From the NCBI GenBank assembly GCA_026985055.1, contig JALSQZ010000013.1:62001-126000 (forward strand): a stretch of DNA of 64,000 nt, written 5' to 3'. This document shows positions 28,060 through 37,944 of this stretch, piece by piece. The stretch's first letter is position 1, and each line of letters opens with the position of its first letter. Position numbers and translations under genes: made by a program. The notes beneath the pieces are model-generated. The model had not been told where the DNA came from and did not search any database. It worked only from the letters and a program-made list of their open reading frames with translations. The DNA is from Sedimenticola sp. Lineage in GTDB: Bacteria; Pseudomonadota; Gammaproteobacteria; Chromatiales; Chromatiaceae.

Positions 28060-30192
28060 TCAACCCGCAGTGGTTACATTTTTTTCGAGTATGTTTCTGA
28101 TGGCCATCATGGCTCTGCTCCAGAAAGAGGTGTTTACGTCCTCGAAGTAGAGGATATTGCCACGCTTGATGCCTTCTGCCAGCTCTTTTATATCGACAAG
28201 ATCGGTTTTTTTGCCCCGATAGTTGACGAACAGGAATCGGTCCGAAAAAGGGTTGTACCAGGACAATCTGGCCCGGTGCTGCTTGCCTTCTCTTACATTG
28301 AATTCAAACAATGTGTTTTCCGGCAGGGCTCTGAGCTTATTGTACAGATCCAGCATTTCCTGGCTGATCTTGGGTTTCAATCTGTGTACTGTTCCCGAAA
28401 AGTCCAGGGTGACCTGGGATTCGGGCCTGCTTTCCAGAGAACGGACAAAGAACTCGATTTCCTTTCCCTTGTGCGGCAGTAATCCCCCTACCTGGGTCCA
28501 GATCTGTTCCGAAAGGGTGTCAAGTTGGGGCTTTTGTACGGAGCCGCCGAGAATTTCTGCCGAAATGCTCAACAGGTATTGTCCCAGTTCCAGGGCTTCG
28601 TTCCAGGCCGGGCTGTCATCATTGTCAACGCCTTCACGCAGGCGCAACAGGGTCAGGTAGTCTATCCATACCTCGTTGATGAAGCCTTCCACATAGTCGG
28701 GAACCTTGTGCCCGGAAAAAATCTTCCGCGTGGCGTTGTTTGCCATTTCCTTGGCGCGGGCCATGAGTTCCTTGCCTTTTTCTGCTTCACGGCTGTGTTT
28801 TTCCAGGATGCTGAATTTTTCGCTGAGGCGGTTGGTTTCCTCCTCGAGCAGATGCGAGTATTCCTCGAAATCCTCTTCCTGATGATGCTTCAGTCTGACG
28901 ATTCGGAACACCATGTCCTTGAGGAAGGGGTATATGCCTTCTTCAGGGTCTTCCTGATTCATCCACAGGGCAGATGCCTCCACGGCTTCGTCCAGAAAAA
29001 TGCGGGCAGGGTGGGACTTGGATGACAGAAAACTGTCATTTAGAAGACCGATCTTGATGTACGGGGTGTGCAGGTGTCCGAGCAAGGCCTTGGCAATGTC
29101 GGGAATGCGCGGATCATCGAGCATGCGTTCGAAGAGCATGCCCACCAGATCGATGACGTTCTCCTGGGTTTCACCCAAACGTTCGTGCCCCACGCTTTCC
29201 TTTATGGCCTGGCGCTGATTTTCCATGGCGTACTGAACCTGGTTCAACACATCAGGGCCTACCTGGACAGGATCCACTGTCCGATCCAGACTTACGGCTT
29301 CAGGATAGGCTTCTGCCGTATGGGAAATTGCTGTATTGGTGGCTTCCACGATTTCCTGCGTACTGGCAGCGCTGACGCCCGGGGGCAGGGGATTCTTTTT
29401 TTGCTGCATACGACGTTTGGCCATGAGCAGCTCATGAATGCGGGACAGGGTTTCTTCGCCCAGTTCTTCGGCGGTCTGGGGTTTGCTGCTGTCGGCAGAT
29501 TTTGTTGCTTCTTTGTCGGTATCGGAAATTTGTGAATCCGGAGATTCCTTGATTTTCACTTTGTACTTCAGGTTGGGAAGAATCCCGGCTTTGATCAGAT
29601 CTTCATTCAGCTTGTCGTGCAGGTCTCCAAGCTCACTGAGTACATATTTGTCGTATAGCGTGTACAGCACCAGCAGGGCGTCGTTCTCTATGCTCAGCCG
29701 GTCCACGCAGCGGGCAAAAATTTCACTCATTTGTCGTGGGGATGCGGGAATATCGCTGATCTTGATGGGCTGACCGCCATTGATTACTGTCAGCCGTTGC
29801 GCCAGTACATACAACAAACGATAATTCTTGCGCTCGGCGCGCTCTGCCAGGGTATGCAGAGCGAGGTTTCTTTCGTAGAGATCGATATTGACCAGGCTCA
29901 GGGTTTCTTCGCCCAGTGTACGCTTTTCATCCTGACTGCCTGATGGAAATTTACTCAGGTATTTGACCAGCAGATCGTGGAAGTCCAGGGACAGATCTTC
30001 CATCTTCAGCCAGATTTCACGCTGGGCTTCGAAAAAGTGATTCTGGATGTTGATATTCTCGGACTTGTCTGCAAATTCCATCAGCACGTCATCAGTAGCA
30101 CGCAGCTGTTCCCGGAACTTGTCATTCAATAGCTCAACAGCCTGTTGTTGCCAGTCATTCAGCAGATACCGGTACTTGTAACTGATTGTCAC
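28060..30192 (-). CDS. DUF1631 family protein
   Basis: 710 residues, mostly helical and acidic, with the DUF1631 pattern (RLSYNPFSDRFLFVN-type C-terminal block: ARLSWYNPFSDRFLFVNYRG near 640-660, and FFEAQREIWLKMEDLSLDFH near 50-70). The C-terminal region resembles a degenerate PilZ-like barrel. Family members are often annotated as thymidine phosphorylase without basis. It is followed directly by the PilZ gene, which suggests a c-di-GMP-linked role. Confidence 0.75.
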   Translation of the reverse strand: MTISYKYRYLLNDWQQQAVELLNDKFREQLRATDDVLMEFADKSENINIQNHFFEAQREIWLKMEDLSLDFHDLLVKYLSKFPSGSQDEKRTLGEETLSLVNIDLYERNLALHTLAERAERKNYRLLYVLAQRLTVINGGQPIKISDIPASPRQMSEIFARCVDRLSIENDALLVLYTLYDKYVLSELGDLHDKLNEDLIKAGILPNLKYKVKIKESPDSQISDTDKEATKSADSSKPQTAEELGEETLSRIHELLMAKRRMQQKKNPLPPGVSAASTQEIVEATNTAISHTAEAYPEAVSLDRTVDPVQVGPDVLNQVQYAMENQRQAIKESVGHERLGETQENVIDLVGMLFERMLDDPRIPDIAKALLGHLHTPYIKIGLLNDSFLSSKSHPARIFLDEAVEASALWMNQEDPEEGIYPFLKDMVFRIVRLKHHQEEDFEEYSHLLEEETNRLSEKFSILEKHSREAEKGKELMARAKEMANNATRKIFSGHKVPDYVEGFINEVWIDYLTLLRLREGVDNDDSPAWNEALELGQYLLSISAEILGGSVQKPQLDTLSEQIWTQVGGLLPHKGKEIEFFVRSLESRPESQVTLDFSGTVHRLKPKISQEMLDLYNKLRALPENTLFEFNVREGKQHRARLSWYNPFSDRFLFVNYRGKKTDLVDIKELAEGIKRGNILYFEDVNTSFWSRAMMAIRNILEKNVTTAG

Positions 30193-30490
30193 CTTCGCTT
30201 TCCCTGGTTGTGGCGAGAGTCCACTCTATTTTGAAGCAGATCGGGGTTCAATTCAATGTGTTCAGGTCATTGTTTTGAAAATAAATTCCCTCCCGATCTT
30301 GGCGTTAAGCCATGGTTCAGGTTTATCATGGAAAAATAGGAACAGGAGAATATGTGCCGATATGCGCTTCCGGGAACGCGGAACCGCGGTGAATACAGCG
30401 AGTCACAGGTATTTTGAGTAAACCGAAAAGCACCTTTTTGAGGTCCCCGATAATTTAGTCCCTGCCAAAAGCAGGGAGGAGTCGACAATA
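30193..30490. promoter_or_regulatory. Intergenic region between divergent genes
   Basis: 298 bp that must hold promoters for the DUF1631 unit and the OmpA-like gene. A GC-rich hairpin-prone block GCGCTTCCGGGAACGCGGAA lies at about 30365-30384, and CCCTGCCAAAAGCAGGG forms a small stem just before the OmpA-like start. No known riboswitch is recognised. Confidence 0.4.
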
Positions 30491-31195
30491 ATGAAAAAAC
30501 TGATGGGAATTCCGGTATTGGCCGGCATGATTGTTCTTGCGGGGTGTACCGATCCTTCAGACCCGAACCGAAAGACCAAAACCGGGGCCTTGGTGGGCGC
30601 TGTGGCGGGGGCGGTCATTGGCCACCAGGTGAATCACAAGCACGGCGCCTACGTAGGCGCGGCTTTGGGAGCCCTGGCCGGAGGCGGTGTGGGCTATTAC
30701 ATGGATGAACAGCAGAAAGAGCTGGAAGAACAGTTGGCCAGGGAGCAGGAGGCCCATGAGCTGGAGATCCAGCGCATGAAGGACGATAGCCTCAAACTGA
30801 CCCTGGACAGTGAGGTTTCCTTCGATTTCGACAGTGCTGATATCAAACACGGATTCCGCCAGACGCTGGACAAATTGGCCAATGTCATTCAGAAATATGA
30901 CAAAACCGTCGTTCATGTGGTGGGACATACCGACAGTGTGGGTTCCGCCGCCTACAACCAGCAGCTTTCGGAACGCCGTGCGCGGGCAGTGGGGGATTAT
31001 CTGCGCTCCCGTGGCGTCGCCGCCGGGCGTATTCAAACTGAAGGCCGGGGAGAGTCGGAGCCTCGCGCCACCAACAACACGGAAGCGGGCAGGCAACTGA
31101 ACAGGCGCGTGGAAATCTTCCTCAAACCGTTGGTGTCCGGTGAAGAAGAACGCGCCTATGAAACACCTGCTCCTTCTGGATCAAGATACTATTGA
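30491..31195 (+). CDS. OmpA-family lipoprotein with glycine zipper
   Basis: 234 residues: lipobox LAGC (C19); a Gly/Ala zipper GALVGAVAGAVIGH...GAALGALAGGGVGYYMD (about 35-75) that may insert in or lie on the membrane; a Glu-rich coiled coil; and an OmpA/MotB peptidoglycan-binding domain (105-215) with FDFDSADIK, VVGHTDSVG and NRRVEIFL. It resembles E. coli YiaD. GGAGG lies 9 bases before the ATG. A multi-hairpin repeat begins 2 bp after the stop codon. Confidence 0.88.
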   Translation: MKKLMGIPVLAGMIVLAGCTDPSDPNRKTKTGALVGAVAGAVIGHQVNHKHGAYVGAALGALAGGGVGYYMDEQQKELEEQLAREQEAHELEIQRMKDDSLKLTLDSEVSFDFDSADIKHGFRQTLDKLANVIQKYDKTVVHVVGHTDSVGSAAYNQQLSERRARAVGDYLRSRGVAAGRIQTEGRGESEPRATNNTEAGRQLNRRVEIFLKPLVSGEEERAYETPAPSGSRYY

Positions 31196-31196
31196 A

Positions 31197-31320
31197 GGGA
31201 ACCTCGAAAAATTCCTTCCATGGAACTTTTCTCTTTGCCCACATTTTCAATCACTTGTAGTGATCGAAAATGGTGGGACATCTCTGTTCCATTCGAACAT
31301 CTCGATTTTTCGAGATGCCA
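31197..31320 (-). repeat. Multi-hairpin dispersed repeat, copy C (124 bp)
   Basis: Reverse orientation: GGGAACCTCGAAAAATTCCT at the left, ATTTTCAATCAC...GTGATCGAAAATGG in the middle, and ATCTCGATTTTTCGAGATG at the right. It lacks part of the GACGAG-side spacer. It may serve as the terminator of the OmpA-like gene. Confidence 0.85.
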
Positions 31321-31473
31321 TGGAAGTGTTTTCGTTCGTACAGGATGTGTTTGAAGCCGCAGATCAAATCCCATAGTGAAATATTTTTCACCGAATTGTG
31401 ATCTTATGTGCATGTTGCCATGCCTGTGTTGGGCAGCAGCATGCGCCTTATTCAAACAATCGGGAAAGAACAT

Positions 31474-32439
31474 ATGCTTATCAAACCACCAAGTCGCATA
31501 AAGCCCTCGGAAATAACGGATCAGGAGGTCTGGCTCAAGCGTCGTCAGCTGATCAAGTCTGCGGCCGCCGGTACGGGCTTGCTGCTAGCCGGCAGCAGTG
31601 GTCTGGCTCAGGCGCTGTATCGTGGTCCGGGAAAACGGCAAGGCATTTCCGGAATCCGTGAAACGGATTTTGGCGAGGATCTCAAACCAACTGCCTATCG
31701 GCACATCACCAGCTACAACAATTTCTATGAACTGGGTTACGGCAAGCGTGCGCCTTCTGAGAATGCGGAATTCCTCAAACCCCGTCCCTGGACGGTGAAG
31801 GTGTCGGGAGAATGTGACAAGCCTGCCGTTGTTGATATCGAAGATATCCTGAAAATGGATCAGGAAGAACGAATCTATCGGTTTCGTTGCGTGGAAGCCT
31901 GGGCCATGGTGGTTCCGTGGGTAGGCTTCCCGCTGGGGAATTTTCTCAAGCGTTTTGCGCCGACCTCCAGAGCCAAATATGTAGAGTTCACGACCCTGTA
32001 TGATCCGGAACAAATGCCGGGCCAGGAGCGTGATGTGCTGGACTGGCCCTATCGCGAAGGTTTGCGCATCGATGAAGCCATGCATCCTCTGGCATTCATG
32101 GCTACCGGGCTCTATGGTGAATTGCTGCCGAACCAGAATGGCGCGCCGTTGCGCCTGGTCGTTCCATGGAAATACGGCTTCAAGAATATAAAATCCATTG
32201 TTTCCATACGTTTTATGGAGAAAATGCCAATGAATACCTGGCGGCGTGTTGCTGGTGACGAGTATGGTTTTTACGCAAACGTGAATCCGGATGTGCCCCA
32301 TCCCCGCTGGAGCCAGAAACGGCACCGCGTACTGGGCAGAGGGCTGTTTGGCAGCAAGGAGGATACGCAGATGTTCAATGGATATGCAGATGAGGTTGCC
32401 GGGCTGTACAAGGGCATGGATCTGCGCAAGAACTTCTGA
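31474..32439 (+). CDS. msrP: MsrP, molybdopterin methionine-sulfoxide reductase
   Basis: 321 residues. A Tat signal with twin arginines at 23-24 (KRRQLIKSAAAGTGLLLAG) sends the folded protein to the periplasm. C139 in YRFRCVEAWAMVVPWVG is the molybdenum ligand, and the rest matches the sulfite-oxidase fold. MsrP repairs oxidised methionine in envelope proteins using electrons from MsrQ. ATG 31474 is chosen because it gives a normal Tat leader; upstream codons have no homology. msrQ follows with a one-base overlap. Confidence 0.93.
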   Translation: MLIKPPSRIKPSEITDQEVWLKRRQLIKSAAAGTGLLLAGSSGLAQALYRGPGKRQGISGIRETDFGEDLKPTAYRHITSYNNFYELGYGKRAPSENAEFLKPRPWTVKVSGECDKPAVVDIEDILKMDQEERIYRFRCVEAWAMVVPWVGFPLGNFLKRFAPTSRAKYVEFTTLYDPEQMPGQERDVLDWPYREGLRIDEAMHPLAFMATGLYGELLPNQNGAPLRLVVPWKYGFKNIKSIVSIRFMEKMPMNTWRRVAGDEYGFYANVNPDVPHPRWSQKRHRVLGRGLFGSKEDTQMFNGYADEVAGLYKGMDLRKNF

Positions 32440-33041
32440 TGATCAAGTGGAAACTGGCCGTATTCTTTGTATGCCTGCTCCCCCTGGGATTTCTCGGTCT
32501 GGGCATCTACCGGGAAGATCTCGGCCCCAATCCGGTTGAATATCTTACCCATGAAACCGGCGCCTGGGCGCTGCGCTTGTTGCTTGTGACATTGGCCATC
32601 ACGCCGCTCAGGCGTTTTACCGGCTGGCGCAGGCCAGTGCTGCTGCGGCGCATGCTGGGACTGTTTTCTTTTTTCTATGCCTGTCTGCATCTGCTCATCT
32701 GGCTGTGGCTGGATCGGGAACTGCAGTGGGGCAGCATGTTGGCAGATATTCTCAAGCGGCCCTATATAACAGTAGGTTTTGCTGCCTTTCTCATGTTGCT
32801 GGCGCTGGCCTTGACTTCCAATACTTTCAGCATGCGACGTCTTGGGCGTGGTTGGAAAACCCTGCATCGGCTGGCTTATGTGGCTGCGGTCTTGGGTATT
32901 CTTCATTTTATCTGGCTGGTCAAGGCGGATTTGCTCCAGCCCATGATCTACCTTGGCGTATTCCTGTTCCTCATGCTGGCGCGTTTGCCGGCATTGCCTG
33001 AAAGAAAGCCCGCGCCTTTTCGTCGCAAAGTCACCAGCTGA
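32439..33041 (+). CDS. msrQ: MsrQ, haem-binding membrane partner of MsrP
   Basis: 200 residues with about six membrane segments and conserved haem-ligand histidines (ACLHLLIWLW, LHRLAYVAAVLGILHF). It passes electrons from the quinone pool or flavin to periplasmic MsrP. Start and upstream stop share one base (TGATG). After the stop comes a 249-bp element with inverted ends. Confidence 0.92.
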   Translation: MIKWKLAVFFVCLLPLGFLGLGIYREDLGPNPVEYLTHETGAWALRLLLVTLAITPLRRFTGWRRPVLLRRMLGLFSFFYACLHLLIWLWLDRELQWGSMLADILKRPYITVGFAAFLMLLALALTSNTFSMRRLGRGWKTLHRLAYVAAVLGILHFIWLVKADLLQPMIYLGVFLFLMLARLPALPERKPAPFRRKVTS

Positions 33042-33066
33042 TGCGCAAGTATCGAAGCGCTCGTCT

Positions 33067-33315
33067 CTAGCCCGAATATTGCACCGGAATCCGGAATTTT
33101 CCCGGAGAGATTTTTGCCCAGATTGTTCGAACGTACAAAAGTCGATGTTATTCATCGGCTTGCAGTGCGTTCGGGCAAGCTGGGTGAAAAGATCCCGGGA
33201 AAAACCGGATAGCATGACAGGTACGAACTGTATCCAGCAAAATCATCACGCAACATGCTGTAATTCATGGTAAAAACCCCACATTTTGCGCGTTCTGGTG
33301 CAATATTCGGGCTAG
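33067..33315. mobile_element. Non-coding 249-bp element with 23-bp inverted ends
   Basis: It starts CTAGCCCGAATATTGCACC and ends with the reverse complement of that 19-mer; the match extends four more bases with one difference (GGAA against TTCT). No transposase or frame is found inside. It fills the space between msrQ and the 3' end of ettA. The CTAG ends recall IS-type termini, but no second copy is in the window. Confidence 0.65.
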
Positions 33316-33317
33316 GG

Positions 33318-33563
33318 GTGAGGCGTACTCTCGCGCCGGTGGCACGAGGAAGACGGCGAACGCCCGGCAGGGAAGCCGGGCCGGATCAGGGCCACAGGGA
33401 AGTGTCAGGCGTCGATGCGTTTGTATTTGATGCGGTGGGGGTGAGGCGTACTCTCGTGCCGGTGGCACGAGGAAGACGGCGAACGCCCGGCAGGGAAGCC
33501 GGGCCGGAACAGGGCCACAGGGAAGTGTCAGGCGTCGATGCGTTTGTATTTGATGCGGTGGGG
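33318..33563. repeat. Tandem duplication of ettA 3' end (2 x 123 bp)
   Basis: Bases 33318-33440 and 33441-33563 are nearly identical. The second unit contains the last 12 codons of ettA, its stop, and a CCCGGCAGGGAAGCCGGG hairpin; the first unit repeats all of this outside the gene. Only about two bases differ, so the event is recent. Confidence 0.9.
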
Positions 33564-35195
33564 ATTAACCACCTCCTCCCCCAATCTCCGCTTCTTGTCT
33601 TCCTCATAATCCGCATAATTGCCTTCGAACCACACCACGCTTGAATCGCCTTCAAAAGCGAGGATGTGAGTGGCGATGCGGTCAAGAAACCAGCGGTCGT
33701 GGGAGATGACCACAGCACAGCCGGGAAAGGTCAGCAAGGCTTCTTCCAGGGCGCGCAGGGTTTCCACGTCCAGGTCGTTGGTGGGTTCATCCAACAGCAG
33801 CACGTTGCCGCCGGCGCGCAACAGCTTGGCCAGATGTACGCGATTGCGCTCACCGCCGGAAAGGTCACCCACGCGTTTTTGCTGATCGGAACCGCGGAAA
33901 TTGAAGTGGCTCACATAGGCCCGGGACTGCATCTGGAAATTGCCTACGGTGATGATGTCCTGGCCATCGGATATCTCTTCCCATACAGTTTTACTTCCAT
34001 CAAGGGAGTCACGGCTCTGATCGACATAGGCCAGCTCCACGGTAGGGCCGATGCGCAGTTCACCATCATCAGCGGTTTCCTGTCCGGTGATCATGCGGAA
34101 CAGGGTGGTCTTGCCCGCGCCGTTGGGGCCGATGATGCCTACGATCCCGCCGGGAGGAAGATTGAATTCCAGATTTTCAAACAGCAGCCGGTCACCATAG
34201 CCTTTCTTCAAGCCAGTGGCTTCGATCACCAGATCCCCCAGACGCGGACCCGGCGGTATATAAATCTCGTTGGTTTCATTGCGTTTCTGGAATTCCTGGC
34301 TTTGCAGTTCATCGAATTGCTTGAGACGCGCCTTGGATTTGGCATGGCGTCCCTTGGGGTTGGAGCGAACCCATTCCAGTTCTTTTTTCATGGCCTTGAT
34401 GCGGGCCGCTTCAGTCTTGGCTTCCTGCTCCAGACGGGCTTCTTTCTGTTCCAGCCAGGAAGAGTAATTGCCTTCCCAGGGAATGCCATGACCACGATCC
34501 AGTTCCAGAATCCAGCCGGCCACATTGTCCAGAAAATAGCGGTCGTGAGTTACCGCTACTACGGTTCCCTTGTATTCATGCAGAAAACGCTCCAGCCAGG
34601 CGATGGACTCTGCATCCAGGTGGTTGGTGGGTTCGTCCAGGAGCAACATGTCCGGTTTGGACAGCAGCAGTTTGCAAAGAGCCACGCGGCGGCGCTCGCC
34701 GCCAGAGAGTTTGCTCACATCCGCATCCCAGGGCGGCAGGCGCAGGGCATCGGCGGCCACTTCCAGCTGACGTTCCATCTGGTGGCCGTCAGCCGCCTGA
34801 ATGATGTTTTCCAGTTCCGCCTGGCGCTTGGCCAGCGCATCGAAATCGGCATCCGGCTCGGCGTAGGCGGCATAGACTTGCTCCAGTTCGTCCATGGCTT
34901 CCTTGACTTCACCCAGAGCTTCCTCGATGTTGCCCCGTACATCCTTGTTTTCGTCCAGCTGCGGCTCCTGGGGAAGATAGCCGACACGGATGCCGGTTTG
35001 CGGACGCGCTTCCCCGTCAAAATCCTGGTCGATGCCCGCCATGATCCTGAGCAGGGTGGATTTCCCCGAGCCATTGAGACCGAGTACGCCGATCTTGGCG
35101 CCAGGGAAGAAAGACAGGGAGATGTCCCGCAGGATCTGCCGTTTGGGCGGCACGATCTTGCTTACGCGGTTCATGGTGTAGATGTATTGAGCCAT
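33528..35195 (-). CDS. ettA: EttA, translational throttle ABC-F protein
   Basis: 555 residues, two ABC cassettes with Walker A GLNGSGKSTLLR and GPNGAGKTTLFR, signatures LSGGERRRVAL and LSGGERNRVHL, and the arm and P-linker regions between (KAMKKELEWVRSNPKGRHAK). There is no membrane domain. EttA binds the ribosomal E site and links elongation to the ATP/ADP ratio. Its last 12 codons are duplicated just downstream. Monocistronic; folD lies 64 bp upstream on the same strand. Confidence 0.95.
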   Translation of the reverse strand: MAQYIYTMNRVSKIVPPKRQILRDISLSFFPGAKIGVLGLNGSGKSTLLRIMAGIDQDFDGEARPQTGIRVGYLPQEPQLDENKDVRGNIEEALGEVKEAMDELEQVYAAYAEPDADFDALAKRQAELENIIQAADGHQMERQLEVAADALRLPPWDADVSKLSGGERRRVALCKLLLSKPDMLLLDEPTNHLDAESIAWLERFLHEYKGTVVAVTHDRYFLDNVAGWILELDRGHGIPWEGNYSSWLEQKEARLEQEAKTEAARIKAMKKELEWVRSNPKGRHAKSKARLKQFDELQSQEFQKRNETNEIYIPPGPRLGDLVIEATGLKKGYGDRLLFENLEFNLPPGGIVGIIGPNGAGKTTLFRMITGQETADDGELRIGPTVELAYVDQSRDSLDGSKTVWEEISDGQDIITVGNFQMQSRAYVSHFNFRGSDQQKRVGDLSGGERNRVHLAKLLRAGGNVLLLDEPTNDLDVETLRALEEALLTFPGCAVVISHDRWFLDRIATHILAFEGDSSVVWFEGNYADYEEDKKRRLGEEVVNPHRIKYKRIDA

Positions 35196-35259
35196 AGGTA
35201 TTGCCAGATAGAGTAGGCCGGGCTGCCGCCCGGGAATACAAGGGGTTTTTTCGTTGAAA

Positions 35260-36114
35260 TCAGTTGCTGTGCAGGCGGGCGGCCTGCAGGGTGTTTTCCA
35301 GCAGGGTGGCGATGGTCATGGGGCCGACGCCGCCAGGCACCGGGGTGATCCAGCCGGCCACTTCCCTGGCAGCATCGAAGTCCACATCACCACAAAGCTT
35401 GCCGCTATCCAGGCGGTTGATGCCCACGTCGATGACCACGGCGCCTGGTTTTACCCAGTCGCCTTGAACGAAATTCGGCCGGCCAACTGCAGCAACCACG
35501 ATATCGGCTGCGCGAATTTTGTCTTCGAGGTTTTTCGTCCGGCTGTGACAGACCGTGATGGTGCAACGCGCCATGAGCAGTTCCAGCGCCATGGGGCGTC
35601 CGACGATATTGGACTGGCCAATGATGACCGCATCCTTGCCGGCCAGATCGATGCTCGTATGCTCCAGCATGGTCATGATGCCTTTGGGGGTGCAGGGACG
35701 CAGCAGGGGCATGCGCAATACCAGCCGCCCCACATTGTAGGGGTGAAATCCATCCACGTCCTTGGTCGGAAGAACGCGTTCGATGACGGTTTCCTCGTCG
35801 ATCTGCTCTGGCAGGGGAAGCTGAACGAGGATGCCATCGATTTCTTCGCGTCGGTTCAGCTCATCGATGAGAGAGAGCAATTCGGTCTGGGAAGCGTCGG
35901 CGTCCAGGCGGATGAGTTCGGAATGAAATCCCACTTCTTCACAGGCTTTCTGCTTGTTGCGCACATAGACCTGGGAGGCGGGATTGTTCCCAACCAGGAT
36001 AACCGCCAGGCCGGGGGGGCGGTATCCCTTCGCAACCAGCGCTTTTACCTCTGTAGCGATATGGGAACGCAGGTCCGCGGCAATAGCCTTGCCATCGAGA
36101 ATATTTGCACTCAT
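35260..36114 (-). CDS. folD: FolD, methylene-THF dehydrogenase/cyclohydrolase
   Basis: 284 residues with the signatures [13 protein letters not shown], the lysine in that block being catalytic, and [21 protein letters not shown], the Rossmann site, plus [18 protein letters not shown] near the end. It supplies 10-formyl-THF for purine and initiator-tRNA synthesis. Length and motifs are standard. Confidence 0.96.
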   Translation of the reverse strand: MSANILDGKAIAADLRSHIATEVKALVAKGYRPPGLAVILVGNNPASQVYVRNKQKACEEVGFHSELIRLDADASQTELLSLIDELNRREEIDGILVQLPLPEQIDEETVIERVLPTKDVDGFHPYNVGRLVLRMPLLRPCTPKGIMTMLEHTSIDLAGKDAVIIGQSNIVGRPMALELLMARCTITVCHSRTKNLEDKIRAADIVVAAVGRPNFVQGDWVKPGAVVIDVGINRLDSGKLCGDVDFDAAREVAGWITPVPGGVGPMTIATLLENTLQAARLHSN

Positions 36115-36217
36115 CTATGTGACCACCAGAAACAGGTTATGGCAAAAGCGGAATTCTACCGCTTGCGGCAGGTTCCGCCAAAGAATTTACTCATGATCTT
36201 GATTTGTTTCGGTCTGT

Positions 36218-37909
36218 TCAGCGCTTCTGTTGCCACCAATGCTGCACGATGTTCGCTACGTCCAGATCGTCTGGCCCGGTGCGCCAGCTCTTGGATAGCG
36301 GCACGTCGGCACTGGCGGGCGGCGGATTGGGTACGTCCACCTGAAAGCGGGTGGGCAGGGGGGTGGCATCGCCTACAGCCAGCACTTCGCCCCGGCTCAG
36401 GGAGGCCAGGGTTTCCGCCATGTCGGCTTCTCCTTCCGGCATGAGGCCGCGTACATAGGCCTGGTCGTCCGGGTTGGAGATGCGCAGACACAGGTAATTG
36501 GAACACTGGGCGAGTACGGTTTCCGACAGTTCCGTGGGCCGCTGGCTGATTACGCACAGGGCCACACCGTATTTCCGGCCTTCCTTGGCAATGCGCTCCA
36601 TGGCCTTGCGGGTGGCGGCCAGGGCTGGGTCGCCTTCCTTGGGAAGATACTGGTGTGCCTCTTCACAGACCAGAAGAATGGGAAATTCCCGACGTCTGGG
36701 ATTCCAGTAGTTGAATTCATAGGCCAGGCGCGCGATCTGGGATGAGACCATGGGGCGCACATCGGAAGGAATGGGGCTGAGGTCGATAACCGTGATCTGC
36801 CGTTTCTCATCGCCGAGGCCAATGAAATCGCGCATCAATTCTTCCAGATCCTCCGACTTGGTGCGTTTCTTTGGCCGCAGCAGGAAATCATAGCGCTTGT
36901 CATTGTACATGGACTGAAAGCGCACCAGGAAATTGTCAAAGGCGCCGTACAGGGTGCCTTTGGTCTTGCCAAAGTCCAGTTGCTGTTCGTTGGCCTGTTT
37001 GAAGTGCAGATACAGTTCCTTGAGGGAGAAATATACCGGCGAGTCCACCGACAGTTGTTCCAGTCCCAGATGGGCGTTGGCTTTTTTGCGCAAGGCATAG
37101 AGTACGTCTCGCAGGTAGGCGATCTGCAGGGTTGCGGTGGGGTCGGTCTTGTCGATGAGGAAATCCACCAGCTCGGCATAGGTGAGCAGCCAGTAGGGAA
37201 TCTCCAGTTCCCGGGCATCCACATGGTGAACCATTTCCTTGGGAAAGGCGCTGTGCATCTTGCCCTGTTCGTCTCTCCAGCCATACTCTCCATGCAGATC
37301 GAGCATGATGATATGTGCCTTTGGCATGGTTTTGACCGCTTTTTGCAGCAGACTGGTGACTGTCCAGGATTTTCCCGCGCCGGACTGGCCAAGAATGGCC
37401 AGATGACGCGTGAACAGGGGATTGGGATCGAGATAGACATCGATTTCCGCCCGGCTGGACAGCTTTCCCAGAGCGAGATCTTCACTGCGGAAACGATCGA
37501 ACAACACCTCTAGTTGTTTTGCCGTCACCAGATGAACCTCGGCGCCGGTTACCGGAAACTGCTTGACCCCTCGAATGAACTCTCCCTGCTGATTGATTTC
37601 CCCCAGTGGCAGAATGCGCACATAGCGGGTTCGCGAAAGTTTTGCAATGCTGCCGGTCATGGTTTCCCGGGATTTGTTGCTGGTAAACTCTTCTGCCGGA
37701 TCTTCCCACATGCGAAGAACCTGTCCGAGAATACTGATGTGGCGGTGTTTGATGAGCAGCTGGGAGCCAAGCTGGCCTACGGACAGGGTTTCCGTGCCGA
37801 TTTTGACTACCGGCTCAAAGCCTTCGGCTTCGGTGTGCAGGGTGGCGATGAGCTGGCCGCCGGCAACTTCCGTAATGCGGCCAACCAGCGTGGTATCCGA
37901 TGTCTGCAT
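36218..37909 (-). CDS. HerA-like ATP-binding protein (DUF87)
   Basis: 563 residues. An N-terminal HAS-barrel region precedes the FtsK/HerA ATPase core with Walker A GQSGAGKS (174-181), Walker B FPILLVCEEAHQYL, and a sensor block ALCVISQRPTELSETVLAQC. In archaea HerA acts with NurA in end resection; bacterial relatives are also found in SIR2-HerA phage defence. No NurA or SIR2 partner is next to it here, so the bacterial house role remains open. It is flanked by folD and, upstream, a multi-hairpin repeat. Confidence 0.85.
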   Translation of the reverse strand: MQTSDTTLVGRITEVAGGQLIATLHTEAEGFEPVVKIGTETLSVGQLGSQLLIKHRHISILGQVLRMWEDPAEEFTSNKSRETMTGSIAKLSRTRYVRILPLGEINQQGEFIRGVKQFPVTGAEVHLVTAKQLEVLFDRFRSEDLALGKLSSRAEIDVYLDPNPLFTRHLAILGQSGAGKSWTVTSLLQKAVKTMPKAHIIMLDLHGEYGWRDEQGKMHSAFPKEMVHHVDARELEIPYWLLTYAELVDFLIDKTDPTATLQIAYLRDVLYALRKKANAHLGLEQLSVDSPVYFSLKELYLHFKQANEQQLDFGKTKGTLYGAFDNFLVRFQSMYNDKRYDFLLRPKKRTKSEDLEELMRDFIGLGDEKRQITVIDLSPIPSDVRPMVSSQIARLAYEFNYWNPRRREFPILLVCEEAHQYLPKEGDPALAATRKAMERIAKEGRKYGVALCVISQRPTELSETVLAQCSNYLCLRISNPDDQAYVRGLMPEGEADMAETLASLSRGEVLAVGDATPLPTRFQVDVPNPPPASADVPLSKSWRTGPDDLDVANIVQHWWQQKR

Positions 37910-37944
37910 AGCTGCTCCTCAAGAACAAGAACGAAATATAAACA

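Noticed and set aside
30193..30490. Riboswitch upstream of the OmpA-like gene
   Set aside because: Hairpins exist, but none of the conserved cores of c-di-GMP, cobalamin or SAM classes could be matched.
33666..35216. 516-codon open frame opposite ettA
   Set aside because: ettA has two complete ABC cassettes on the minus strand; the opposite frame shows no domain.
36218..37909. SIR2-HerA or NurA-HerA phage-defence system
   Set aside because: Only the HerA-like ATPase is present; neighbours are folD and an SQR-like gene, with no SIR2, NurA or DUF4297 partner.
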